Positions 15,294 through 23,592 of a stretch of 64,000 nt of DNA are shown piece by piece. How positions within the stretch are numbered: position 1 is the stretch's first letter; the number at the start of each line of letters is the position of its first letter. The position numbers and the translations under genes were made by a program. Source of the DNA: Micromonospora sp. WMMD961 (lineage in GTDB: Bacteria; Actinomycetota; Actinomycetes; Mycobacteriales; Micromonosporaceae). The stretch is taken from positions 4,003,501-4,067,500 of the forward strand of contig NZ_JARUBJ010000002.1 of the NCBI RefSeq assembly GCF_029626145.1, written 5' to 3'. Below the pieces are notes generated by a model. It was not told the DNA's origin. It did no database searches and saw nothing but the letters and a program-made list of their open reading frames with translations.

Positions 15294-16121
15294 TCACACC
15301 AACGCGCCGGCGTATTCCCGAATCTGCAACCGCTGCCGGGCGCTGCCGGCCAGGCGCACCTGCAGGCCGAGCGGCGCGGCGGCCCGGCGGACCTCGTCCA
15401 GGTGCAGCGAGCCGTGCCGGTCCACGGTGAGCACGGGCGGCTCTTCGAGTTCACCCTCCGGCGCGTGGAAGGAGAGCAGGGTGACCGAGGTGGTGAGGTA
15501 GCCCGGGTACGCGGCCCGGGCCGCCGCCTCGTCCCGGTGCGAGAGCACCACCAGGTCGTCGAGGTGGGCGAAGTCGGCGGTGAGGGCCCCGGCCTTCCAG
15601 TGCGCCGGTTCCTCGGCCGCGCCGGTGAGGTGCCGGGACCGGTTCGCCGAGGTGATGTAGAGGTGGTCCGAACCGGTCTCGGCGAGCGCCCGCTCGAAGA
15701 AGGCGTTGGACGGGCAGGTGAGACCGGGCGCGATCACCTGGGTGGTCCGCAACCCCTGGTCGACGCTGACGAGGTGCTCGGGGAGCCGTTCCGCCGCCGG
15801 CCCCCGGAAGCCGAACGGACCGGCCCCGTAGAGGGCGTCCATCAACGCCCGCACCCGTCCGACCGGCAGTCTCGGTGAGATCCGCGTCCAGTCGTACATC
15901 CCCGGGATGCGTCCGATGGCGGTGGTGATGCTGCCGATCTGGTGGACCGGACGGCCCTTGGCGAGGTTGACCCGGCGCACGGTGGCCGCGTCGGGACGCG
16001 TGACGATGGCGTAGAAGTTGGCGAACGCCACCGCGACGACCGCACCGCCGGCGAGCGCGCGGGCCGCGACCGCGACGTCCTCGGGGCGGTCGATGTACAG
16101 GGGTGGTGTCGGGGCGTCCAT
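15294..16121 (-). CDS. Sua5/YciO/YrdC-fold protein
   Basis: 275 residues. The YrdC fold is suggested by the N-terminal pattern AVVAVAFANFYAIVTRPDAATVRRVNLAKGRP, which resembles the Sua5 start (KxR-type KGRP motif), and by LYITSANRSRHLTG, which matches the conserved S-x-N motif that binds nucleotide and carbamoyl in L-threonylcarbamoyladenylate synthases. The rest diverges and carries an extra C-terminal region of about 70 residues, so it is more likely a specialised paralogue than the housekeeping t6A enzyme. It stands alone, convergent with ltrA. ATG 16121 follows a GAGGAGG box. Substrate unknown. Confidence 0.65.
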   Translation of the reverse strand: MDAPTPPLYIDRPEDVAVAARALAGGAVVAVAFANFYAIVTRPDAATVRRVNLAKGRPVHQIGSITTAIGRIPGMYDWTRISPRLPVGRVRALMDALYGAGPFGFRGPAAERLPEHLVSVDQGLRTTQVIAPGLTCPSNAFFERALAETGSDHLYITSANRSRHLTGAAEEPAHWKAGALTADFAHLDDLVVLSHRDEAAARAAYPGYLTTSVTLLSFHAPEGELEEPPVLTVDRHGSLHLDEVRRAAAPLGLQVRLAGSARQRLQIREYAGALV

Positions 16122-16373
16122 GAGTCCTCCTCGGCGGGGCCGTGAGGCAGTTCTACGTCCACCGGCCCGTACGGCGGCGAGGTCGGTCGGCGATCCGATA
16201 GAGCGCCCGTGCTACCCGGTGCGGGTGACCGATGCGTGGGCGGTACTCAACGGTGGACCGCATCGGCCGGACGGACGATTCGTGGGGTCGCGGTTCGCGA
16301 CCGTTAGCCGCGTGACCCGATTGGGTACAACGCCTGCACCTCAGCAATCCACCACATTCCTCAGGAGGCAGCG

Positions 16374-16580
16374 ATGCGCGGCACCTCGATACTCGGAGTC
16401 ATCGTCGTGATCTGGTTGTTGATCGGCGCGGTCGCCGCCGGCCAGCGCGGTTACTACAGCGGCGACGACACCAACTGCGCCGAGGCCGGCACGATCCTGG
16501 TCACCATCGTGGCCGGGCCGTTGAACTACATCGGCGCCAACCCCAAGGTCGACTGCAAGCTGCCCGAGCCGTCCAAGTAG
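16374..16580 (+). CDS. Small single-span membrane protein of unknown function
   Basis: 68 residues. Start ATG 16374 follows GGAGG at ideal distance, and a strong hairpin lies 12 bp after the stop, so this is a complete monocistronic unit. The N-terminal segment ILGVIVVIWLLIGAVAAG is a membrane anchor or uncleaved signal; a second moderately hydrophobic stretch (GTILVTIVAGPLNYIGA) may dip into the membrane. Two Cys residues (in DDTNCAEAG and KVDCKLPE) could pair outside the cell. I do not recognise a named family; similar short proteins are common in Micromonosporaceae by impression only. Confidence 0.75.
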   Translation: MRGTSILGVIVVIWLLIGAVAAGQRGYYSGDDTNCAEAGTILVTIVAGPLNYIGANPKVDCKLPEPSK

Positions 16581-16592
16581 GACAGGCGTTCA

Positions 16593-16627
16593 CCGGCCCA
16601 GGCTCCCCGGTTGGGGGCCTGGGCCGG
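16593..16627 (+). terminator. Terminator of the small membrane protein gene
   Basis: 15-bp stem with one G-T pair (16593-16607 with 16613-16627, outer part CCGGCCCAGG/CCTGGGCCGG) and a 5-nt loop, 12 bp past the stop at 16580. Confidence 0.8.
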
Positions 16628-16914
16628 CGCACGGCAGGGCCTTTCAGGTGTCGTGGACGACCGGTCCGCAGCGGCCGTTATGGTCGTCGCCCGGTACGGA
16701 CTGCCCACCAGCACCCCCTGACCAGGCCCGACGAGGCCTGACGGGCGCGCTCGACCGGCTGGTGCGCTGACCGGCCATTCGCCGTTCGCAGAGGCGACCG
16801 GCATACTCGCTACGGCATCCTAGGAGGCTGGTTTGCGGGTCTGGCGGCGTTTGTCGGTGCTCCGGCCGGGAACCGACCCGGCGTCAGTCACGCGGACGGC
16901 GTCGGGAGCAGGGC
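16628..16914. other. Intergenic region before the LLM oxidoreductase
   Basis: About 290 bp with no convincing gene. It must carry the promoter of the 16915 gene; I see no clear -10/-35 pair. The GTG frames here lack coding character. Confidence 0.5.
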
Positions 16915-17874
16915 ATGCAGATCGGCTACAAGCTGGCCTCGGAGGGGTACGGCCCCCAGGAGATCATCCGGCAGGCCGTCCTGGCCGAGCGGGCCGGTTT
17001 CGACTTCGTCGAGATGAGCGACCACTACCACCCGTGGCTGGACGCCCAGGGGCACTCGTCGTTCACCTGGAGTGTGCTCGGCGCCATCGCGGCGAAAACC
17101 AGCACGCTGCGGCTGGCCACCGGCGTCACCTGCCCAACCGTCCGCTACCACCCGGCGATCATCGCGCAGGCCGCAGCGACCATGGCGCTGGTCTCCGACG
17201 GACGGTTCACCCTCGGGGTGGGGGCCGGCGAGCGACTCAACGAGCACGTCGTCGGGCAGGGGTTCCCCAGCGTACGAGGCCGGCACGAGCGGCTCCGCGA
17301 GGCACTGGAGATCATCCGGCTGCTCTGGCAGGGCGGCTACCAGTCGTACGAGGGCCGGCATCTGCAACTGGAGGACGCCCGGGTCTTCGACCTGCCGGAC
17401 ACCCCGCCGGTGATCGCCGTGGCGGCCAGCGGCGAGGCGTCGGCCCGGCTCGCCGCGGAACTGGGCGACGGGCTGTTCGCCACCGAGCCGGACGCGTCGA
17501 TAGTCGAGCACTACCGGCGGGCGCACGGCTCGGGCCCCCGCTACGCCGAGGTGCCGCTGGCCTGGGCCACCGACGAGCAGCAGGCGGTGCAGGCGGTGTT
17601 GCAGACCAGCCGGTGGATGGTCACCGGCTGGAAGGTGATGAGCGAGCTGCCGAACCCGGTCAACTTCGACGCGGCCAGCGCGTACGTCGAGGAGAAGCAC
17701 ATCCGCCAGCTCTTCGCCGTCGGCCCCGACCCGGAACCGCACGTCGCGAAGGTCCGGTCGTACGTCGACGCCGGCTTCGACCACATCGTCCTGCAGAACG
17801 CCGGCCCCGACCCGGATGGCTTCCTCGACTTCTTCGCCGGCGACCTCGCCGGCCGTCTACGCGCGCTGGGTTGA
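16915..17874 (+). CDS. LLM-class F420-dependent oxidoreductase (TIGR03557-like)
   Basis: 319 residues, bacterial luciferase-like TIM barrel. Key blocks: MQIGYKLASEGYGPQEIIRQAVLAE, FDFVEMSDHYHPW, LRLATGVTCPTVRYHPAIIAQAAATMA, FTLGVGAGERLNEH and the C-terminal DHIVLQNAGPDPDGFLDFF. The SDHYHPW and GAGERLNEH motifs are those of the glucose-6-phosphate-dehydrogenase-related F420 subgroup found in actinomycetes. It should be a cytoplasmic F420-dependent redox enzyme; the substrate is unknown. ATG 16915 follows GGGAGCAGG. It is monocistronic and ends at a 22-bp hairpin 10 bp after the stop. Confidence 0.88.
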   Translation: MQIGYKLASEGYGPQEIIRQAVLAERAGFDFVEMSDHYHPWLDAQGHSSFTWSVLGAIAAKTSTLRLATGVTCPTVRYHPAIIAQAAATMALVSDGRFTLGVGAGERLNEHVVGQGFPSVRGRHERLREALEIIRLLWQGGYQSYEGRHLQLEDARVFDLPDTPPVIAVAASGEASARLAAELGDGLFATEPDASIVEHYRRAHGSGPRYAEVPLAWATDEQQAVQAVLQTSRWMVTGWKVMSELPNPVNFDAASAYVEEKHIRQLFAVGPDPEPHVAKVRSYVDAGFDHIVLQNAGPDPDGFLDFFAGDLAGRLRALG

Positions 17875-17884
17875 CGCCAGTCCT

Positions 17885-17948
17885 GTGATCAGGTGATGAG
17901 AAGTAGCTCGGAAGCGGCGGCGGAACCTACTTCTCATCACCTGATCAC
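17885..17948 (+). terminator. 22-bp perfect hairpin after the LLM oxidoreductase gene
   Basis: Arms 17885-17906 and 17927-17948 are exact complements (GTGATCAGGTGATGAGAAGT and on) around a 20-nt loop. The stem is less GC-rich than its surroundings. It lies between convergent genes and starts 10 bp after the stop, so termination is likely; the long perfect arms could also mark a small repeat element. Confidence 0.75.
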
Positions 17949-17991
17949 GACAGGGCCGACGGCGAGCCCGGCGGTTGGCGGTCACGGAGCG

Positions 17992-18023
17992 CCGCCCGTC
18001 CGGACGATCGTCCGGACGGGCGG
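17992..18023 (-). terminator. 32-bp perfect palindrome after the beta-helix gene
   Basis: A fully palindromic run centred on GATC (arms CCGCCCGTCCGGAC), 28 bp past the stop of the leftward beta-helix gene. Together with 17885-17948 it isolates two convergent genes. Confidence 0.75.
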
Positions 18024-18051
18024 TGCGCTCGGGATGGGTGCGCGGGTGTGT

Positions 18052-19560
18052 TCAGCGGAAGCAGTGCGCGATCGGCACCTGGCTGCCCTCGCAGTTGGTG
18101 GGCTCGTTCTCGACGACCACGCTCTCGTCGTCGATCTTGACCTGGGCGTGCGAGGCGAAGACACCGCCGGGCTTCACCGTCGACGCGTTGTGGGTGATCT
18201 TGCTGGTGTAGATCGCGACCGAGCCGGCGGTCGCGTAGATGCCACCGCCCGTGGACGTGGCGCCGACCGCCTCGTTACGGGTCACGTCGCTGCCGCGGAC
18301 CAGCAGGTTCGCCTTCTCGGCGTAGATGCCGCCGCCGAGGCCGTGGGTGGTGTTGCCCTCGACCACGCTGTCGTCGAGCGGCGTCAGACCCTTGACGGTC
18401 GAGATGCCGCCACCGTTGACGGTGGACGTGTTCCCGCGGATGGTCATCGTGCGCATCACCAGCACCGCGTCGGAGTTCGCAGCCCCGCCGCCGACCTGCG
18501 CGGTGTTGTTCAGCAGCTCGGTGTCGGAGACCTTCGTCCGGGCCGAGAAGCTGGCCAGCCCGCCGCCCTGGACGGCGCTGTTCTGGGTGAAGGAGACGCT
18601 CTCCACGTCGGCGGCCCCACGGTAGTTGCCGAGTCCGCCGCCGTACGCGTTGGCGCTGTTGCGGTGGAACTCGGACCGCTTCAACGTCAACACGCCACCG
18701 TTGAGCAGGCCCCCGCCCTTGCCCGCGGCGCCGGAGGCGCTGTTGCCGATAAAGGTGGAGTCGGTGACCACCAGGTTGCCGTCGTTGAAGATGCCGCCGC
18801 CGCCGCCCTCGGGCGACAGCGAGGTGCTCTGGGTGACGGTGACCCGCTCCACCACGGCGGTCGCGCCGTGCACCACGTGCACGCTGCCACCCTCGATCGC
18901 CGAGCGGCCGTTGTGCAGTTCCACGTCCCGCAGGGTCAGCTCCCCGCCGTCACGGACCGTGAAGAACCGGAAAGCGGCGGCCTGGGCGTCGCGGGCGATC
19001 GTGGCCCCGGCGCCGTCGATGGTGATGGGCTGGTAGATCACCGGCAGACCGGCGGTGTCGTCGGCCGGGTTGTGCGGAGGCGCCTCGGCGTCACCGGGGG
19101 TCTCCGCGGCGTCGGCGGCCTCCCGTGCGTCGCGGATCCCGCCGTCGTACTGGTCGGTCTCGTGAAACGCCTCGGTGAGGACGTAGCGGCACTTGGGCGC
19201 GAGGCGCAGTTCCGCGCCGCCCTCGGCGTTGGCTGTCACCAGCGCCGCCACCAGCTTCGCGGCGTCGCAGGGCACCGACACCACGCCCCGCTTGCCGGTG
19301 CCCGGGGTAGCCGGGCGGTCCCGCTCGGCGTCCTGGGGTTCAGGCTGGCGGCGATCGTCGGCCCGGCGGTCGTCGTCGCTCCCCGCCGCGCCGAGCCGCC
19401 CCAGGCCGGGGAGGGTGAGGGCGCGGTCTGCGGCGGCGGCCACACCGGCCACGCCGGCCGCCCCCACGACCAGGCTCCCCGCCAGCAAACCGCTGGCTAA
19501 GAACCATCGGGACCGCCGTCTGGGTCGGGTCGCGCGGTCTCCCTCTCGGTTCGTGGACAT
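18052..19560 (-). CDS. Secreted right-handed parallel beta-helix protein
   Basis: 502 residues. ATG 19560 follows an AGGAAGG box; an upstream TTG at 19563 is unlikely. The N-terminus has Arg-rich RPRRRSRW followed by LASGLLAGSLVVGAAGVAGVAAAA, a Sec signal or anchor. A charged linker (about residues 58-90) precedes a Cys-containing cap. From about residue 165 the chain is built of repeats of the polymorphic outer membrane protein type: GGGIFNDGNLVV, GGGLLNGGVLTL, GGGLGNYRG, GGGAANSDAV, GGGIYAEKANLLV, each followed by a short N-S/T segment. This predicts an extracellular beta-helix, as in pectate lyase-like folds. No catalytic residues were recognised; adhesion or polysaccharide contact is possible. 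Confidence 0.8.
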   Translation of the reverse strand: MSTNREGDRATRPRRRSRWFLASGLLAGSLVVGAAGVAGVAAAADRALTLPGLGRLGAAGSDDDRRADDRRQPEPQDAERDRPATPGTGKRGVVSVPCDAAKLVAALVTANAEGGAELRLAPKCRYVLTEAFHETDQYDGGIRDAREAADAAETPGDAEAPPHNPADDTAGLPVIYQPITIDGAGATIARDAQAAAFRFFTVRDGGELTLRDVELHNGRSAIEGGSVHVVHGATAVVERVTVTQSTSLSPEGGGGGIFNDGNLVVTDSTFIGNSASGAAGKGGGLLNGGVLTLKRSEFHRNSANAYGGGLGNYRGAADVESVSFTQNSAVQGGGLASFSARTKVSDTELLNNTAQVGGGAANSDAVLVMRTMTIRGNTSTVNGGGISTVKGLTPLDDSVVEGNTTHGLGGGIYAEKANLLVRGSDVTRNEAVGATSTGGGIYATAGSVAIYTSKITHNASTVKPGGVFASHAQVKIDDESVVVENEPTNCEGSQVPIAHCFR

Positions 19561-19734
19561 CAACGGTGCCTACCTTCCTGCCTACCTGACGTTTCCGCGC
19601 GCCGATCCGGGCGCGGGGGGCTCGACGTGCTGTCGACCACCAAACGTCACGATAGGTCCGCAATACGGACAGGAAGGCGTGAACGTGAATAGTGCCCTTA
19701 TTCATCTTCGGAACCCACCAAACGGGGCAACCGC

Positions 19735-21831
19735 TCACCCGCCGACGTGGATGCCAGGACGTCGCAGCGGGTCGTTCTCGGTCCGGCGAATGATCTCCCG
19801 TACCACCGGAGGGGTGTCACCACGGCCGAGGATGAGATAGCGCGCCAGGTGCGCGATCGGGCTCCCCTCAGACCACTCGAAGTGCGCGTGTGGCCGCACC
19901 CCGGTGGCATCACGCAGGGCCAGCAGGATCGCGGCGATCGCGTTGGGCGCGGCCGGGCTGCTGGCCCGCAGCACCCGGAAGCCGTTCACCTCGATCCCGT
20001 GCACCCGAAGCACCTGGCTGAACTCCGACGGGTCGACCACGTCGATCTCCAGGAACAGCACATCCGCGGCCCCGGGCACCGGATTCATCCCGCGCTGCGC
20101 CCGTTCCTTGACGGTGTACTCCTTCACCGAGCCCTTCTGCCGCTTGTTCGCGATCAGGTGCAACTGCCCGTCGTGGGCCAGCGACTCGGTGATGAACCGA
20201 CGGGCCGGTTCGTCGAACTCGATCCGCTCGGCACGCAGCTCGGTGGTGCGGGTGACCCGGGACACCAACGAGACGGCGATGATGCCGAGGATGAACAACG
20301 CCGAGATGGTGATCCCGTCCGGTTGCTCGATGACGTTCTCCGCCAGCGCGTACAGCAGCACCAGGGTCAGCACCGTGAAACCGATCGCGCCGCCGCGCTG
20401 GTGGCGGCGGGCCGCCGCGATCGTCACCGCCACCGCGCCGGAGACCATCATCGCCAGGATGCCGGTGGCGTACGCCCCGGCCTGTGCGTTGACGTCGGCC
20501 CGGAAGGCGACCGTGATGGCGACGCTGACGACGGTGTAGACGATCACCACGGGCCGCACCGCCCTCGCCCACTCCGGCGCCATGCCGTACGACGGCAGGT
20601 AGCGCGGCACGATGTTGATCAGCCCGGCCATCGCCGACGCGCCGGCGAACCAGAGGATGAGCACGCTGCTCACGTCGTAGGCGGTGCCGAACGCCTCGCC
20701 CAGATAGGTGTGCGCCAGGAACGCCAGCGCCCGCCCGTTCGCGCCGCCACCCGGCCGGAACTCCTCCGCCGGGATGAGCGCCGTGGTCACGAATGTCGTC
20801 GAGATCAGGTACACCGACATGATCAGGGCGGCGGTGGTGAGCAGCCGACGCGTGTTGCGGATCCGGGCGGCGAGCCGGGCCTGCTTGTCCGGCCCGTCGG
20901 CCGCGACCAGCGGCATCATGCTGACCCCGGTCTCGAAACCGGACAACCCCAGCACCAGCAACGGGAAGGCCAGCACGGCGGTGAACAGCACGTGGCCCGG
21001 CCCACCGCCGGTGCTGGTCAGCGCGGCCGTCCAGTCCGACACGATGCCCGGGTTCTCGACGATCCGGGCCACCGCCACCCCGACGATCACCGCGTTGAGC
21101 AGCAGGAAGATCGCGACGAGCGGGATGGCGACGACCACCGCCTCACGGAAGCCGAGCAGGAACACCCCGCCGAGGATGAGCAGCAGCACGACGGTGACCA
21201 AGACCGGCACCAAAGCACCCTGCGGGGTCTCCGGCAGGTACGGGTTCTCCAGCAGGTGCACGGTGGCGTCGGCCGAGGAGAGCGTGATCGTGATGATCCA
21301 CGAGGTCGCCACGAAGCCGAGCAGCACGAGGACGAAGATCTTGCCCCGCCAGAACGGCAGCAGCCGCTCCAGCATCGCCACCGAACCCTGACCGTGCGGG
21401 CTGTCGTGGGCCACCCGCCGGTACATCGGCAGCATGCCGAACAGGGTGAGCGCGACGATCAGGAGGGTCGCCAGCGGGGAGAGCGCGCCGGCCGCGACCG
21501 CGGCGATGCCCGGCAGGTACGACAGCGTGGAGAAGTAGTCCACCCCGGTCAGGCACATCACCTGCCACCAGGCGTGCCTGCGGTTCTGCCCCTCGCTCGC
21601 CTCCGGCCCGGGCGGCTGCACCTGGTGCTGGAAGAGCCACCGGCGCAGTGCGCTGGCCGGCGGCACCGAACGGGCCGGGCTGGCCACGCGTTCGGGCACC
21701 ACGATCCCCGCCCGGCCGCCCGGGTGCGGGCGGGCCGGGTCACGGGCCGCCCGCAGCGCCGGGTCCGGCCCGGTCGGCGTGTGCCGGCGTCCGCCCCAGC
21801 GTCGGGCTCTCGCCCGGTGCTCGTCACCCAT
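19735..21831 (-). CDS. APC-family amino acid permease
   Basis: 698 residues. A 90-residue Arg/Pro-rich N-terminal tail is followed by about 12 membrane segments (residues 90-520) and a cytoplasmic C-terminal region of about 170 residues. The start of the transporter, WWQVMCLTGVDYFSTLSYLPGIAA, and VLGLSGFETGVSMMPLVA are characteristic of large actinobacterial APC permeases. The C-terminal part (YTVKERAQRGMNPVPGAADVLFLEIDV and following) resembles the soluble domain often annotated as amino acid transporter C-terminus. It would import amino acids or related cations across the plasma membrane; the substrate is unknown. It is monocistronic, 88 bp from the next upstream gene. Confidence 0.82.
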   Translation of the reverse strand: MGDEHRARARRWGGRRHTPTGPDPALRAARDPARPHPGGRAGIVVPERVASPARSVPPASALRRWLFQHQVQPPGPEASEGQNRRHAWWQVMCLTGVDYFSTLSYLPGIAAVAAGALSPLATLLIVALTLFGMLPMYRRVAHDSPHGQGSVAMLERLLPFWRGKIFVLVLLGFVATSWIITITLSSADATVHLLENPYLPETPQGALVPVLVTVVLLLILGGVFLLGFREAVVVAIPLVAIFLLLNAVIVGVAVARIVENPGIVSDWTAALTSTGGGPGHVLFTAVLAFPLLVLGLSGFETGVSMMPLVAADGPDKQARLAARIRNTRRLLTTAALIMSVYLISTTFVTTALIPAEEFRPGGGANGRALAFLAHTYLGEAFGTAYDVSSVLILWFAGASAMAGLINIVPRYLPSYGMAPEWARAVRPVVIVYTVVSVAITVAFRADVNAQAGAYATGILAMMVSGAVAVTIAAARRHQRGGAIGFTVLTLVLLYALAENVIEQPDGITISALFILGIIAVSLVSRVTRTTELRAERIEFDEPARRFITESLAHDGQLHLIANKRQKGSVKEYTVKERAQRGMNPVPGAADVLFLEIDVVDPSEFSQVLRVHGIEVNGFRVLRASSPAAPNAIAAILLALRDATGVRPHAHFEWSEGSPIAHLARYLILGRGDTPPVVREIIRRTENDPLRRPGIHVGG

Positions 21832-21919
21832 CGTCAGTCCCCACCCTCACCGATCCTGACCCGACGGTAGGCGGTGGCCGGGCACCCAGCCGGCCGAACC
21901 GGAGACGTGAACGCGCTGC

Positions 21920-22321
21920 TCAGGACGGGTCCGGGACGGCGAGCAGCCGAGCCAGCGCCGGCGGGTCGGCGACGGTTACCGTGGCCGCCGGGTGCCGCAC
22001 GCGCCCGCCGGGCACCAGGGCCGGCACCGGTGCACCGAAGCGCAGGCAGATCCCGCCCGCCGTACTGCTGCCGAAGCTCGCGCCCCGGTCGACCATCGAC
22101 ACGTGCGGCCCGATCACCCGCCACCAGCGGTACGGGCCACTCAGCTCGACGGCGGTCACGTTGTCCCGGGCGGTGCGCAGCCGCCACGGCCCGTACCGGA
22201 TCATCAGCTCCCGGTCGGTCACGGCGACCCATGCCGTCGCCGGGCGGACGCCCACCAGCGCCAACACCGGACGGAACAGCGGATCGAAGCGGAACGGGAA
22301 TCGCATCGCGACGCCGGTCAT
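21920..22321 (-). CDS. Conserved hypothetical protein
   Basis: 133 residues, no membrane segment apart from a weak N-terminal hydrophobic stretch. Alternating strands (WVAVTDRELMIRYGPW, VTAVELSGPYRWWRVIGPHVSM, GICLRFGAPVPALVP) suggest a small beta-rich pleckstrin-homology-like domain, common in actinobacterial proteins of unknown function. ATG 22321 is used. It lies 88 bp before the permease gene on the same strand, so cotranscription is possible. I cannot assign a role. Confidence 0.65.
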   Translation of the reverse strand: MTGVAMRFPFRFDPLFRPVLALVGVRPATAWVAVTDRELMIRYGPWRLRTARDNVTAVELSGPYRWWRVIGPHVSMVDRGASFGSSTAGGICLRFGAPVPALVPGGRVRHPAATVTVADPPALARLLAVPDPS

Positions 22322-22632
22322 CGCGCACCCGGTCGGGCGGTGGGTCGGGACACCGGGCCACCCGGCCGCAGGGGCCCGGGCCGCGCGGGCCGGGGTCGGG
22401 CGGCGGGCCGCCGCCGGGCCAGGACGGTCATGGCGCGGGCGTACCCGTTACGCGCCCGCCGACACCCGGCAATCGCACACCGTCGGCGGTCCTCCCCCAC
22501 CGCCGGCCGGCACCCCCCGGGCCGGCCGACGGTGGCAGACGGTCGACACCCCCCGGGCCGACCGGCTGTACCCCCCGAGGCGACCGGACGTCGGCCCGGC
22601 CCCGTGGGGTGGGTGGAGCTGGTGGGACGCGC
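22322..22632. other. Intergenic region with short direct repeats
   Basis: No convincing gene. A CACCCCCCGGGCCG 14-mer occurs twice (near 22511 and 22547), and related C-runs occur near 22570 and 22671. This may be replication slippage in GC-rich DNA or part of a leader. Confidence 0.4.
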
Positions 22633-22671
22633 CCCCGCGCTCCGCCGCCCCCCACGGGGCGGAGCGCGGGG
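22633..22671 (-). terminator. Terminator after the DUF5995 gene
   Basis: 14-bp perfect stem (22633-22646 with 22658-22671, CCCCGCGCTCCGCC) and 11-nt loop, 15 bp past the stop at 22686 of the leftward gene. Confidence 0.75.
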
Positions 22672-22685
22672 ACCCCCCGTCCCGA

Positions 22686-23456
22686 CTACTGCAGGAACGC
22701 CCCCAGGGGCGAGAGCAGCAGCCGGCCGAGCGCTGCGGCGTTGTCGTCCAACCGCAGGCGCTCACACTCGCGGGCGTCCGGATCGTGCCGGCACCGCCAG
22801 ATCTTCTGCGCGTTGCGCCAGGCGACATCGCGGGTGTACTCGACCAGTTCCCCCTGGTACCAGTCGTCGATGTCGCCGTTGAGCATGTCGATGAGCAGCT
22901 GCCACCGCTCCAGATAACCGCGGCGCAGGCCGGGGATCTTGTCGGCGAAGATGTTGTTGATCTCCAGGTAGTCGTGGTGCTGGTCGCTGCCGTCGACCGG
23001 CTCCGACTCCAGGTGGTCGAACGTGGTCACCAGCGCGAACGGCAGGTCGAAGTTGATGTGCGCGTTCACCCCGGCCGCCGCCGAGGGCAGCGGGCGCGCG
23101 TCCGGCCCGCGCATCCGCTCGAAGAGGCACGACCAGGCCTTCGGGGTGCCCGGGCTGGAGTCGGTCCACAACCGCATCGCGTCGAAGTAGCGTGCGGCGA
23201 ACTCGACGTCGAGCCGGGACAGGAACACCGGGTCGACGAAGCGGTCGTCGTACAGCCCGTCGAGGACGCTGCTGGTGATGGTCAGGTAGAGCTTGTTGAA
23301 GTCGGCGAGGGGGCAGCTCTCCTCCAGCGGAGGCAGCCGCACCAGCAGGTCCTGGAGCTTGGTGAGGTGATCGACCACGGCCGGCACGTCCGCGGGATGG
23401 TCGGCGAGCAGGTCGACGATGTCCCGGTGCACGGGCCCCCAGACCGGTTCGGTCAT
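22686..23456 (-). CDS. DUF5995 family protein
   Basis: 256 residues, all-alpha soluble protein with no signal peptide. Recognised by the whole-length pattern: KLYLTITSSVLDGLY, AARYFDAMRLW, AGVNAHINFDLPFALV and WRNAQKIWRC. The NAHINFDL block with nearby His and Asp residues (DQHHDYLEINNIFADKIP) could form a metal or catalytic site, as it is the most conserved part in my memory of the family. No biochemical function is known. ATG 23456 follows GGAGAG. It is a single-gene unit with its own terminator, downstream of the large LuxR-type regulator on the same strand but separated from it by a hairpin. Confidence 0.72.
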   Translation of the reverse strand: MTEPVWGPVHRDIVDLLADHPADVPAVVDHLTKLQDLLVRLPPLEESCPLADFNKLYLTITSSVLDGLYDDRFVDPVFLSRLDVEFAARYFDAMRLWTDSSPGTPKAWSCLFERMRGPDARPLPSAAAGVNAHINFDLPFALVTTFDHLESEPVDGSDQHHDYLEINNIFADKIPGLRRGYLERWQLLIDMLNGDIDDWYQGELVEYTRDVAWRNAQKIWRCRHDPDARECERLRLDDNAAALGRLLLSPLGAFLQ

Positions 23457-23544
23457 CTCTCCTCCATGGTGGTCGGCGGCATCCCCCGTGCCGTCGGCGA
23501 CGCGGCTCAGCCTTTCAGCCCGCGCCGTCGGCCGAATCAGTAGA

Positions 23545-23586
23545 ACGACGTATCCCGGCGCGCGCAGGCGCGCCGGGATACGTCGT
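23545..23586 (-). terminator. 19-bp perfect hairpin after the LuxR-type regulator gene
   Basis: Arms 23545-23563 and 23568-23586 (ACGACGTATCCCGGCGCGC) with a 4-nt loop, starting 7 bp past the stop at 23593. One of the strongest hairpins in the window. Confidence 0.85.
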
Positions 23587-23592
23587 GGTCGG

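Noticed and set aside
22428..22655. Short minus-strand frames between the DUF5995 gene and the hypothetical gene at 21920
   Set aside because: No ribosome site, Gly/Arg/Pro-only composition, and a terminator hairpin overlaps the region.
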